From contig NC_021237.1 in the NCBI RefSeq assembly GCF_000397205.1, positions 6,455,001-6,519,000 of the forward strand: 64,000 bases of DNA. Reading direction: 5' to 3'. The notes beneath the pieces were generated by a model. It had not been told where the DNA came from and did not search any database. It was given only the letters and a program-made list of their open reading frames with translations. Within the stretch, counting starts at the first letter, position 1. The number at the start of each line of letters is the position of its first letter. The translations under genes were made by a program, and so were the position numbers. Below are positions 10,102 through 18,040 of the stretch, in pieces. Source of the stretch: Pseudomonas protegens CHA0 (lineage in GTDB: Bacteria > Pseudomonadota > Gammaproteobacteria > Pseudomonadales > Pseudomonadaceae).

Positions 10102-10647
10102 ATGACCCCTAGCCTGTCTGAAACACCCGCGCTGTCACGGCGCGGCCTGCTGAAAATCGGCCTCTGCGCCAGCGCTTTCCTGGCCACTGCCGGGCTCGGC
10201 GCCAGCCTCAGCGGTTGCTCCGCCAGCACGCCCGCCAGCGGTTTCACCATGCTGCGCAGCAATGACCTGCCGTTCCTGCGGGCGCTGATCCCGGTGATGC
10301 TCGAAGGCGCCGTACCGGCGGACAAGATGCCCGCCGCCATCGAAGGCACCCTGGCCAACCTGGACAACGCCCTCAATCACCTGTCGACCGAGATGTTCAA
10401 GCTCACCCAGCAGCTGTTCGATGTACTGGGCATGGCGGTCACCCGCGGCCCGCTGACGGGGATCTGGGGCAGTTGGGAAAACGCCAGCGCGGATGACATC
10501 CGCAATTTCCTCAGCCGCTGGGAAAACAGCTTCCTGGCCTTGCTGCGCATGGGCCATGCCTCGTTGCTGCAACTGGTGATGATGGCTTGGTACACCCGGC
10601 CCGAGTCCTGGGCCCATTGCGGTTATCCCGGGCCACCGAAGGTCTGA
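10102..10647 (+). CDS. Small Tat-exported lipoprotein, probable partner of the GMC oxidoreductase
   Basis: 181 aa. A twin-arginine signal (LSRRGLLKIG) is followed by a hydrophobic stretch and a lipobox-like LSGC near residue 39, suggesting a folded, lipidated envelope protein. The mature part is mostly alpha-helical with no recognised catalytic motif. Its size and its position immediately before a GMC dehydrogenase resemble the small third subunit of gluconate/fructose-type dehydrogenases. I infer it helps secrete or anchor the GMC enzyme, which has no signal of its own. Confidence 0.7.
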   Translation: MTPSLSETPALSRRGLLKIGLCASAFLATAGLGASLSGCSASTPASGFTMLRSNDLPFLRALIPVMLEGAVPADKMPAAIEGTLANLDNALNHLSTEMFKLTQQLFDVLGMAVTRGPLTGIWGSWENASADDIRNFLSRWENSFLALLRMGHASLLQLVMMAWYTRPESWAHCGYPGPPKV

Positions 10648-10655
10648 CCGGCCTT

Positions 10656-10779
10656 TGTAGCCGCTGCCACAGGCTGCGAACGAGCGAGGCGCTCGCGGGG
10701 CACTGGGGGTTCGGCTGCAGATCGTCAAGCAAGGCCCTGGGGCCTTTTCGCAGCTTCGCAGGCTCAGCAGCAGCTACAG
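10656..10779. repeat. Long intergenic palindromic element, copy A
   Basis: Ends are complementary: TGTAGCCGCTG at the left and CAGCAGCTACA at the right. An inner pair also matches (CTGCGAACG against TTTTCGCAG). The block ATCGTCAAGCAAGGCCC ... GGGCCTTTTCGCAG recurs in copy B at 62768-62896. It has no coding capacity and separates the small lipoprotein gene from the GMC gene within the operon. Confidence 0.75.
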
Positions 10780-10820
10780 TGGATGCGCGCCGAGCCATCA
10801 ATAATAAGAGAGCACCCGAT

Positions 10821-12416
10821 ATGCCTGTACCTGATCTGTTCCGCGAAGGCCTGAATCGTGGCTGGAAAACCTACAACGGCTCGCAGTTGGAGCAGGACCT
10901 GACCCTGGAAGCCGATGTCGCCATCATCGGCAGCGGCGCCGGGGGCGGCACCACTGCCGAGATCCTCAGCGCCGCCGGCTACAAGGTGCTGCTGATCGAA
11001 GAAGGCCCGCTCAAGACCAGCGACGACTTCAAGATGCTCGAAGACCAGGCCTACACCAGCCTCTATCAGGAGGGCATCGGGCGCATGAGCAAGGATGGCG
11101 CCATCACCATCCTCCAGGGCCGCGCCGTGGGCGGCACTACCTTGATCAACTGGACGTCGAGCTTCCGCACGCCTGACCCGACCCTGGAGCACTGGGCCCG
11201 TGAGCACGGGGTGGTGGGCCACAGCTCGGCCGAAATGGCGCCCTGGTTCGAGAAAATGGAACAGCGCCTGGGCGTCGCGCCCTGGGTCATGCCGCCCAAC
11301 GCCAACAACGACGTGATCCGCAAGGGCTGCGAAGCCCTGGGCTACAGCTGGCACGTGATTCCGCGCAACGTGCGCGGCTGCTGGAACCTGGGCTACTGCG
11401 GCCTGGGCTGCCCGACCAACGCCAAGCAGTCGATGCTGGTGACCACCATTCCGGCGACCCTGGAGAAAGGTGGCGAGCTGCTGTACCTGGCCCGGGCCGA
11501 GCGCCTGCAAATAAAGGACGACAAGGTCACCAGCCTGCAATGCCAGGCCATGGACGCCCGCTGCGTGGCCCCCACCGGGCGCACCATCACGGTCAAGGCC
11601 AAGCATTACGTGCTGGCCGGTGGCGGCATCAACAGCCCGGCCCTGCTGTTGCGTTCCGATGCGCCGGACCCGCATTCGCGGCTGGGCAAACGCACCTTCC
11701 TGCACCTGGTCAACTTCTCCGCCGGGCAGTTCGACGAGGTGATCAACCCGTTCTACGGCGCGCCGCAGTCGATCTATTCCGACCACTTCCAGTGGCAGGA
11801 CGGCACCACCGGCAAGATGTCCTACAAACTTGAAGTGCCGCCCCTGCAGCCGGCCCTGGCCAGCACCCTGCTGGGCGGGTTCGGGCCGCAGAGCGGGCTG
11901 TCCATGGAGAAACTGCCCCACACCCATGCCATGCTTGCCCTGCTGCGGGACGGCTTTCACCCCGACAGCACCGGCGGCAACGTCGAACTGCGGGGTGACG
12001 GCACCCCTGTCCTCGACTATCAGGTTTCACCCTACGCCTGGGACGGACTGCGCCGGGCCTTCCACAGCATGGCGGAGATCCAGTTCGCTGGCGGCGCCAA
12101 GGCGGTCAAGCCGCTGCACAGCGATGCACGCTTCGCCAAGAACCTCGACGAAGTGCGGGCGCAGATCGACGGCCTGGACCTGGCCCTGTACCGCACCCGC
12201 CTGGGCAGTGCCCACGTGATGGGCGGTTGCGCCATGGGCGAAGATCCGAAAACCGCGGTCACCGACAGCCTCGGGCGCCACCATCAACTGCACAACCTGT
12301 CGGTCCACGACGGCTCGCTGTTTCCCACCAGCATCGGCGCCAACCCGCAGCTGTCGGTCTATGGGCTCACGGCGCAATTGGCCAGCGCCTTGGCGGAGCG
12401 CCTGAAATCAGTGTGA
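10821..12416 (+). CDS. GMC family FAD-dependent oxidoreductase
   Basis: 531 aa. I start at the ATG at 10821 (MPVPDLFREGLNRGWKTYN), preceded by AAGAGAG; the longer open frame upstream runs through repeat element A and is not credible. The FAD motif is VAIIGSGAGGGTTAEIL, a cysteine-rich stretch is CWNLGYCGLGCPTNAKQSM, and the C-terminal active-site region includes SAHVMGGCAMG and the GANPQLSVYGLTAQLA end. It would oxidise an alcohol to an aldehyde for the upstream dehydrogenase. The electron acceptor is probably membrane-linked, as in gluconate-dehydrogenase relatives. Confidence 0.88.
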   Translation: MPVPDLFREGLNRGWKTYNGSQLEQDLTLEADVAIIGSGAGGGTTAEILSAAGYKVLLIEEGPLKTSDDFKMLEDQAYTSLYQEGIGRMSKDGAITILQGRAVGGTTLINWTSSFRTPDPTLEHWAREHGVVGHSSAEMAPWFEKMEQRLGVAPWVMPPNANNDVIRKGCEALGYSWHVIPRNVRGCWNLGYCGLGCPTNAKQSMLVTTIPATLEKGGELLYLARAERLQIKDDKVTSLQCQAMDARCVAPTGRTITVKAKHYVLAGGGINSPALLLRSDAPDPHSRLGKRTFLHLVNFSAGQFDEVINPFYGAPQSIYSDHFQWQDGTTGKMSYKLEVPPLQPALASTLLGGFGPQSGLSMEKLPHTHAMLALLRDGFHPDSTGGNVELRGDGTPVLDYQVSPYAWDGLRRAFHSMAEIQFAGGAKAVKPLHSDARFAKNLDEVRAQIDGLDLALYRTRLGSAHVMGGCAMGEDPKTAVTDSLGRHHQLHNLSVHDGSLFPTSIGANPQLSVYGLTAQLASALAERLKSV

Positions 12417-12459
12417 AAAAGCGGGATATTCTCGTCGTCTATAGTGCTTTCTTCCCTAA

Positions 12460-13397
<938 letters not shown>

Positions 13398-13428
13398 GTG
13401 ATATGGCGCCCTTTCGGCTCCCACAAAC

Positions 13429-13460
13429 ACCTGTAGGAGCCGGCTTGCCGGCGAAGCTTC
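13429..13460. repeat. REP palindrome between ferredoxin and mutM
   Basis: CACCTGTAGGAGCCGGCTTG followed by CCGGCGAAGC. The inner GCCGGCTTGCCGGC forms the stem. It sits in the convergent gap of the two genes. Confidence 0.85.
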
Positions 13461-14273
13461 TCAGCTCTGGCAACGCGGGCAATAGACACTGGCCCGCTGG
13501 CCCAGCTTGATTTCCCGCAGCCCGGTGCCGCAGACCTTGCAGTTCTCCCCGCCACGCCCGTAGACGAACAGTTCCTGCTGGAAGTAGCCCGGCTGGCCAT
13601 CGCCACCGATAAAGTCGCGCAAGGTGGTGCCGCCGCGCTCGATAGCGGCCGCCAGGATGCGTTTGATCTCGATCGCCAGCTTCAGGTAGCGCGCTCGGGA
13701 AATCCCCTTGGCTTCGCGGCGCGGGTCGATGCCCGCGGCGAACAGCGCCTCGGTCGCATAGATATTGCCCACCCCCACCACCACCGCGTTGTCCATGATG
13801 AACGGTTTGACCGCCATGGAGCGTCCGCGGGACAGCTGATACAGGCGCTCGCCGTCGAACAGGTCGGTCAGCGGCTCGGGCCCCAGGCGCACCAGCAATT
13901 CGTGATTCAGCGGGTCGTGGCTCCAGAGCATGGCGCCAAAGCGCCGCGGATCGGTGTAGCGCAGGGCCAGGCCGGACTCCAGCTCGATATCCACATGTTC
14001 GTGCTTGGCCGCCGGCAGCCCAACCTCCACCAGACGCAGGTTGCCGGACATTCCCAGGTGGCTGATCAGGGTGCCGACCTCAGCATTGATCAAAAGGTAT
14101 TTGGCCCGCCGCTCCACCAGCACAATGCGCTGCCCGGACAGGCGCACGTCCAGATCTTCGGGGATCGGCCAGCGCAAGCGCCGGTCACGGACGATGACCC
14201 GGCTGACCTTCTGGCCTTCCAGATGCGGCGCGATTCCGCGCCGGGTGGTTTCGACTTCCGGTAATTCAGGCAT
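13461..14273 (-). CDS. mutM: Formamidopyrimidine-DNA glycosylase MutM (Fpg)
   Basis: 270 aa. The mature N-terminus begins [13 protein letters not shown], with the catalytic Pro and Glu directly after Met. The H2TH region ([14 protein letters not shown]) is present, and the C-terminal zinc finger has CKVCGTG ... VYCPRCQ. It excises 8-oxoguanine and formamidopyrimidines from DNA and nicks the strand. It is downstream of the HDOD gene on the same strand. Confidence 0.97.
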   Translation of the reverse strand: MPELPEVETTRRGIAPHLEGQKVSRVIVRDRRLRWPIPEDLDVRLSGQRIVLVERRAKYLLINAEVGTLISHLGMSGNLRLVEVGLPAAKHEHVDIELESGLALRYTDPRRFGAMLWSHDPLNHELLVRLGPEPLTDLFDGERLYQLSRGRSMAVKPFIMDNAVVVGVGNIYATEALFAAGIDPRREAKGISRARYLKLAIEIKRILAAAIERGGTTLRDFIGGDGQPGYFQQELFVYGRGGENCKVCGTGLREIKLGQRASVYCPRCQS

Positions 14274-14306
14274 ATGCGCCCCTGGTACTCATCGCGAAAT
14301 GAACGA

Positions 14307-15173
14307 TCAGTGTGCGCCCAGCTCGCGCACGGTTTCCTTGAGGTTCTCGAAGTCGTAGTCCGATAGGCCGACGTAATCGAGAATCAGGTGGCCGATGCTG
14401 TTCCACTCGTGGTCTTCCACCTGGTTGCCCAGCACCCGGTAGGACGCGCAGATGTGCTCGGCCATCTTGAGGATCGCCAGCAGGTTCTTCAGTTGGCTGT
14501 TGCGCGAGGATTCGTCGCTGAAGATCGCCAGGGCGTTGTGGTGGTTGGCAATGGCGTTGGTCACGTGCTCCGGCAGGCGCCAGGACTTGGCCGTGTAGTA
14601 GCCGACCACCGCGTGGTTGGTATTGAAGGCACGGTTTTCCGTGTCCACCACCCGCTGCTCCGGGCCGGCGCTGCCGTAGGCCTCTTCCAGCACAGTCATG
14701 TAGTCGGGGAAGCGCTTGAGCATCAGCGGCACGCCGCAGTCATGGAACAGGCCCAGGGCATAGGCCTCGTCCACGGCCTGGGAGCCGGTACGCTTGGCCA
14801 GGGTCAGGCAGGTCATGGCCACGTCCTGGGCGGTGTCCCAGAAGCGGTTGAGGGTGACGATGGTTTCATCGCTCATCTCGCCCTTGATCGACTGCGCATT
14901 GATCAGGTTGATGATCGAACGGCTGCCCAGGAGATTCACCGCCCGCTGGATCGAAGCAATCTTGTTGCTCAGCCCGTAATACGGTGAATTGACGATCTTC
15001 AGCAACGCGCCGGACAGGCCCGGGTCCTGGGAGATCAGCTTGGCGATCACCTCCAGATCGGGATCGGGCATGTACTGCTCCATCTGCAAATCCACCATGA
15101 TTTGCGGTTGGGGCGGCACGCTGATGCCTTGCAGGGCCTGTTGAATCTGTTCGGCTGATAGCTCTTGGGACAT
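14307..15173 (-). CDS. HDOD domain protein
   Basis: 288 aa with an HDOD domain covering most of the length (residues about 20-220: LISQDPGLSGALLKIVNSPYYGLS, then LGLFHDCGVPLML, ending with NAIANHHNA). HDOD proteins are HD-superfamily relatives used in signalling, often without detectable hydrolase activity. No DNA-binding, GGDEF or EAL module is attached. It is followed on the same strand by mutM after 33 bp. Function not assigned. Confidence 0.85.
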   Translation of the reverse strand: MSQELSAEQIQQALQGISVPPQPQIMVDLQMEQYMPDPDLEVIAKLISQDPGLSGALLKIVNSPYYGLSNKIASIQRAVNLLGSRSIINLINAQSIKGEMSDETIVTLNRFWDTAQDVAMTCLTLAKRTGSQAVDEAYALGLFHDCGVPLMLKRFPDYMTVLEEAYGSAGPEQRVVDTENRAFNTNHAVVGYYTAKSWRLPEHVTNAIANHHNALAIFSDESSRNSQLKNLLAILKMAEHICASYRVLGNQVEDHEWNSIGHLILDYVGLSDYDFENLKETVRELGAH

Positions 15174-15314
15174 AAGTACACGCTCTGGGTGAGCCGGGGA
15201 TTCTAACCTCTAACACGGGAATGTTGGGCGACCGGACAGGAACTTTACCCAATGGTTGCGGCAAAGGGCTCCCGCCGCAGGTCCATTGGCCATCGCTTGC
15301 GCCCCGCGACGGGG

Positions 15315-15320
15315 TATAAT
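15315..15320 (+). promoter_or_regulatory. rlmI: -10 element of the rlmI promoter
   Basis: A consensus TATAAT followed by CGCGCCC lies 27 bp before the rlmI ATG. I find no good -35 at 16-18 bp (TTGGCC at 15286 is 23 bp away), so only the -10 is reported. Confidence 0.5.
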
Positions 15321-15346
15321 CGCGCCCTTTTTTCCGGAGCGACGTC

Positions 15347-16543
15347 ATGTCCCTGCCAAGCCTGCGCCTCAAAGCCAACGCCGATCGCCGCCTGCGCGCC
15401 GGCCACCTGTGGGTCTACAGCAACGAAATCGATGTAGCCGCCACCCCTCTGCACGGCTTCAAGGCAGGCGACCAGGCAGTGCTGGAAGCCGCCGGCGGCA
15501 AGCCCCTGGGCGTGGTCGCCATGAGCCCGAACAACCTGATCTGCGCCCGCCTGCTGTCGCGCGATGCCAAGCTGGCCCTGGACAAGTCGCTGCTGGTGCA
15601 CCGCCTGAACGTGGCCCTGTCCCTGCGCGAGCGCCTGTTCGACAAACCGTTCTACCGCCTGGTGTACGGCGACTCCGACCTGCTGCCGGGCCTGGTGGTC
15701 GATCGTTTCGGCGACATCCTGGTGGTACAGATCGCCTCCGCGACCATGGAAACCCACAAGGACGACATCATTGCCGCCCTGACCCAGGTGCTCAAGCCCA
15801 GCGGCATCCTGTTCAAGAACGACTCCGCCGCCCGTGACGCCGAAGGCCTGGGACGCTACGTCGAAACCGTGTTCGGCCTGGTGCCGGAGTGGGTCGCCCT
15901 GGAAGAGAACGGCGTGAAGTTCGAAGCCCCGGTGATCCAGGGCCAGAAAACCGGCTGGTTCTACGACCACCGCATGAACCGTGCCCGCCTGGCGCCTTAT
16001 GCCAAGGGCAAGCGCGTGCTGGACCTGTACAGCTACATCGGCGGCTGGGGCGTGCAGGCCGCGGCTTTCGGCGCCAGCGAAGTGTTCTGCGTCGACGCCT
16101 CGGCCTTCGCCCTCGACGGCGTGGAGCGCAACGCCGCGCTGAACGGCTTTTCCGAGAAAATGACCTGCATCGAAGGCGACGTCTTCGAAGCCCTGAAGGA
16201 ACTCAAGGCCAGTGAAGAGCGCTTCGACGTGATCGTTGCCGACCCGCCCGCCTTCATCAAGCGCAAGAAAGACCTGAAGAACGGCGAAGGCGCCTACCGC
16301 CGCCTTAACGAGCAAGCCATGCGCCTGCTCAACAAGGACGGCATCCTGGTCAGCGCTTCGTGCTCGATGCACCTGCCCGAGGACGACCTGCAGAACATCC
16401 TCCTGACCAGCGCCCGCCACCTGGACCGCAACATCCAGCTGCTGGAGCGCGGCGGCCAGGGCCCGGACCACCCGGTACACCCGGCCATTCCGGAAACCCG
16501 CTACATCAAGAGCATCACCTGCCGCCTGCTGCCCAACAGCTGA
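15347..16543 (+). CDS. rlmI: 23S rRNA (cytosine1962-C5)-methyltransferase RlmI
   Basis: 398 aa. An N-terminal PUA-like domain (LKANADRRLRAGHLWVYSNEI) precedes a central EEHEE-type region and a C-terminal SAM methyltransferase domain (VLDLYSYIGGWGVQAAAFGA, catalytic VADPPAFIKRKKD, SCSMHLPEDD). It methylates C1962 of 23S rRNA. It starts 27 bp after the TATAAT. It marks the left border of the peptide/SagB island: the next genes are not part of the usual neighbourhood. Confidence 0.94.
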   Translation: MSLPSLRLKANADRRLRAGHLWVYSNEIDVAATPLHGFKAGDQAVLEAAGGKPLGVVAMSPNNLICARLLSRDAKLALDKSLLVHRLNVALSLRERLFDKPFYRLVYGDSDLLPGLVVDRFGDILVVQIASATMETHKDDIIAALTQVLKPSGILFKNDSAARDAEGLGRYVETVFGLVPEWVALEENGVKFEAPVIQGQKTGWFYDHRMNRARLAPYAKGKRVLDLYSYIGGWGVQAAAFGASEVFCVDASAFALDGVERNAALNGFSEKMTCIEGDVFEALKELKASEERFDVIVADPPAFIKRKKDLKNGEGAYRRLNEQAMRLLNKDGILVSASCSMHLPEDDLQNILLTSARHLDRNIQLLERGGQGPDHPVHPAIPETRYIKSITCRLLPNS

Positions 16544-16552
16544 GCCACTGCC

Positions 16553-16582
16553 TGCCCAGGGACGCCACAGCATCCCTGGGCA
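16553..16582. terminator. Strong hairpin after rlmI
   Basis: TGCCCAGGGA (16553-16562) and TCCCTGGGCA (16573-16582) form a perfect 10-bp stem with a 10-nt loop starting 9 bp after the rlmI stop. There is no T-run, so termination may be partial or factor-dependent. Confidence 0.45.
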
Positions 16583-16637
16583 ACCGCTCGAGCGCCTCGC
16601 TCCCCTCTCGCCTCTCCCCTCTCGCCGCCCGGGCCAT

Positions 16638-16765
16638 TGGATAACCCAGGGAAACCCGCGCTTATATACCTATGATCCATCAAAGTAACTAGCCAATATC
16701 CTACAGTGCTCTAGGCAATCACTTACCTAATAACTACTTGATTCCTCTCTATTGCTGTCTACTCT
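16638..16765 (+). promoter_or_regulatory. A+T-rich leader with two candidate promoters for the peptide/SagB operon
   Basis: The DNA from about 16636 to 16818 is visibly richer in A+T than its surroundings. Candidate 1 is TTGGAT (16638-16643), 19 bp, TATATA (16663-16668). Candidate 2 is TTGATT (16738-16743), 16 bp, TACTCT (16760-16765) with an upstream TG. Neither is a full consensus match and the start of transcription is unknown. Confidence 0.35.
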
Positions 16766-16771
16766 TCGGAA

Positions 16772-16788
16772 GTCGCTTAGGAAGCGAC
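16772..16788. promoter_or_regulatory. Inverted repeat just upstream of the 23-codon gene
   Basis: GTCGCTT-AGG-AAGCGAC is a perfect 7-bp inverted repeat with a 3-nt loop, ending 17 bp before the AGGAG ribosome binding site. It could be an operator or a 5'-UTR hairpin affecting translation of the peptide. Its role is inference. Confidence 0.4.
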
Positions 16789-16818
16789 ATTCATTCAAAT
16801 CGTTTAGGAGCAATAACA

Positions 16819-16890
16819 ATGAAAGCTATCTCCCTCGAATCGAAAAAGATCGCCAACCTGGCTTGCCTCGCAGCGGCTAAATCCCGCTAA
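16819..16890 (+). CDS. 23-aa candidate precursor peptide of the SagB/AurF cluster
   Basis: 23 codons plus TAA, beginning MKAISLESKK and ending ACLAAAKSR. The strong site AGGAG (16806-16810) is 8 nt before the ATG, so translation looks deliberate. The peptide is basic, with four Lys and one Arg, and has a single Cys at residue 16 inside a small hydrophobic stretch. It has no Tyr, Trp, His or Phe. No database family is recognised. A stem-loop and 70 bp separate it from the SagB-type gene. I infer a ribosomally made substrate or scaffold for the two oxidative enzymes. The alternative is a translated leader that only regulates the operon. Confidence 0.6.
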   Translation: MKAISLESKKIANLACLAAAKSR

Positions 16891-16896
16891 GTAATT

Positions 16897-16931
16897 GATG
16901 AACTGGGGAGTGCCGGCTACCCAGCTTCATC
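16897..16931 (+). promoter_or_regulatory. Stem-loop between the peptide gene and the sagB-like gene
   Basis: GATGAA-CTGGG (16897-16907) pairs with CCCAG-C-TTCATC (16920-16931), giving 11 bp with one bulged C and a loop of about 12 nt. The hairpin starts 7 nt after the peptide stop and is followed by TTTGGTC rather than a T-run. Such a structure after a short first cistron could reduce read-through or stabilise the upstream mRNA, raising peptide output over enzyme output. Confidence 0.55.
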
Positions 16932-16960
16932 TTTGGTCAAGTTCAGAGTTTTAAAAGAAC

Positions 16961-18040
16961 ATGCAAATAAACCCGAACTTTTTCATACTTGCCCGCCCGC
17001 CCTTCACTGTTATCTGGAACTATAAAGATCACACTCAGTTCGAACTGGACTCGATCTATTCCACACGCCTCATACAACTTGTCGAAGACCCTTCGCAGTA
17101 TGACGATAAGAATGAAATAGATAGTGCATTCGCCGCCGCCGGGCTCCTGTCCAACGAGACTTTCGAGCCACTTGAATGGGGCTGGGATGAACTGTCGCGG
17201 ATCTTCCACATCGGCACCAAGAACCTGCCCTTCGAGCAAGTGCCCCAGGATATTCATGAGTGGTCCGCCCAATACCTCGAGCATTGCGATCAGGTACTGG
17301 ACACCCCGGCCCCCTCAGCCCGCTTTGCCGAAACCTCCCACAATGGTCTGATCCGCCTGCCCGCGCCGGTATTGGAAACCGCCAGCTCCCTGAACCAGGT
17401 GCTGCTGCAGCGCAAGACTTCACGCTCCTTTTCCCAGCAGGCCGTGGCCCTGGAAGAGCTCAGCACCCTGCTCTACCTGTCCCTGGGCTACCTCAAGGAA
17501 CGGGAAGCCGACACGGACGAGACCGTCCCCGAAGCCCTGCGGCCAAGGCGCAGCAGCCCTTCCGGCGGTGGCCTGAACGCCTGCGAGGGTTATGTCTATG
17601 CCGCCAGGGTCCGCGGCCTGGAGCCGGGCCTCTATTACTACCACCCGGAGCTGCACGCCTTGCGGCCCGTGCACCCGCTTCCAGAAGAACCCCTGGGCCT
17701 GCTGCTGGCTGGCCAGCACTTCGTCAACGAACTGCCCCTGGGCCTGTTCCTGACCTGCCGCTTCGACAAACTGTGGTGGAAATACGAACACTCCCGGGCC
17801 TACCGCATGGCCTATGTCGAGGCCGGGCATATCTCGCAAACCTTCCAGCTCGCGGCCACTGCCCTGGGCCTGGACACCTGGCTGACGGGAGCCCTGAGCG
17901 ACGAGCGCGTGGAGCAATTGCTGGGGCTGCAGGACGCCGCGGAGCAGCCGCTGTTCTTTGTCGGCTGCGGCCAAGGTGATGGCCAGGTGCAATGCAAGGA
18001 ACTCAAGGCCCTGATCGAACAGCGGGAGCGCGAACAGTAA
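16961..18040 (+). CDS. SagB-type (ThcOx-like) FMN dehydrogenase
   Basis: 359 aa. Residues about 145-345 are the nitroreductase-fold SagB domain: R151-KTSR-S-F (FMN phosphate contact), SSPSGGGLN at 198-206, and the signature KYEHSRAYRMAYVEAGH at 274-290. SagB proteins usually oxidise azolines to azoles on ribosomal peptides. The N-terminal about 130 residues are extra. Residues 14-65 (beta strands followed by helices ending FAAAGLL) could be a winged-helix PqqD-like peptide-recognition domain, but that is only my reading. No YcaO cyclodehydratase is nearby, so classical azole formation is not encoded here. The stop overlaps the next ATG (TAATG). Confidence 0.85.
   Translation: MQINPNFFILARPPFTVIWNYKDHTQFELDSIYSTRLIQLVEDPSQYDDKNEIDSAFAAAGLLSNETFEPLEWGWDELSRIFHIGTKNLPFEQVPQDIHEWSAQYLEHCDQVLDTPAPSARFAETSHNGLIRLPAPVLETASSLNQVLLQRKTSRSFSQQAVALEELSTLLYLSLGYLKEREADTDETVPEALRPRRSSPSGGGLNACEGYVYAARVRGLEPGLYYYHPELHALRPVHPLPEEPLGLLLAGQHFVNELPLGLFLTCRFDKLWWKYEHSRAYRMAYVEAGHISQTFQLAATALGLDTWLTGALSDERVEQLLGLQDAAEQPLFFVGCGQGDGQVQCKELKALIEQREREQ

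Noticed and set aside
10587..10820. N-terminal extension of the GMC oxidoreductase
   Set aside because: The extra 78 codons overlap the end of the small lipoprotein gene and run through repeat copy A. The ATG at 10821 has a ribosome site and matches the family start.
15315..15346. TATAAT before rlmI as a promoter also for the peptide/SagB cluster
   Set aside because: A 10-bp perfect hairpin follows rlmI and about 275 bp of distinct A+T-rich DNA precedes the peptide gene, so a separate promoter is more likely.
16819..16890. The 23-aa peptide as PqqA or another known cofactor precursor
   Set aside because: It has no Tyr and no E-x-x-x-Y motif, and no PqqE-like radical SAM gene is near. It also lacks the terminal Val-Tyr of mycofactocin precursors.
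17992..18039. Earlier start for the AurF-like protein
   Set aside because: The extra 16 codons lie inside the SagB gene. The ATG at 18040 overlaps the SagB stop in the typical coupled form TAATG.
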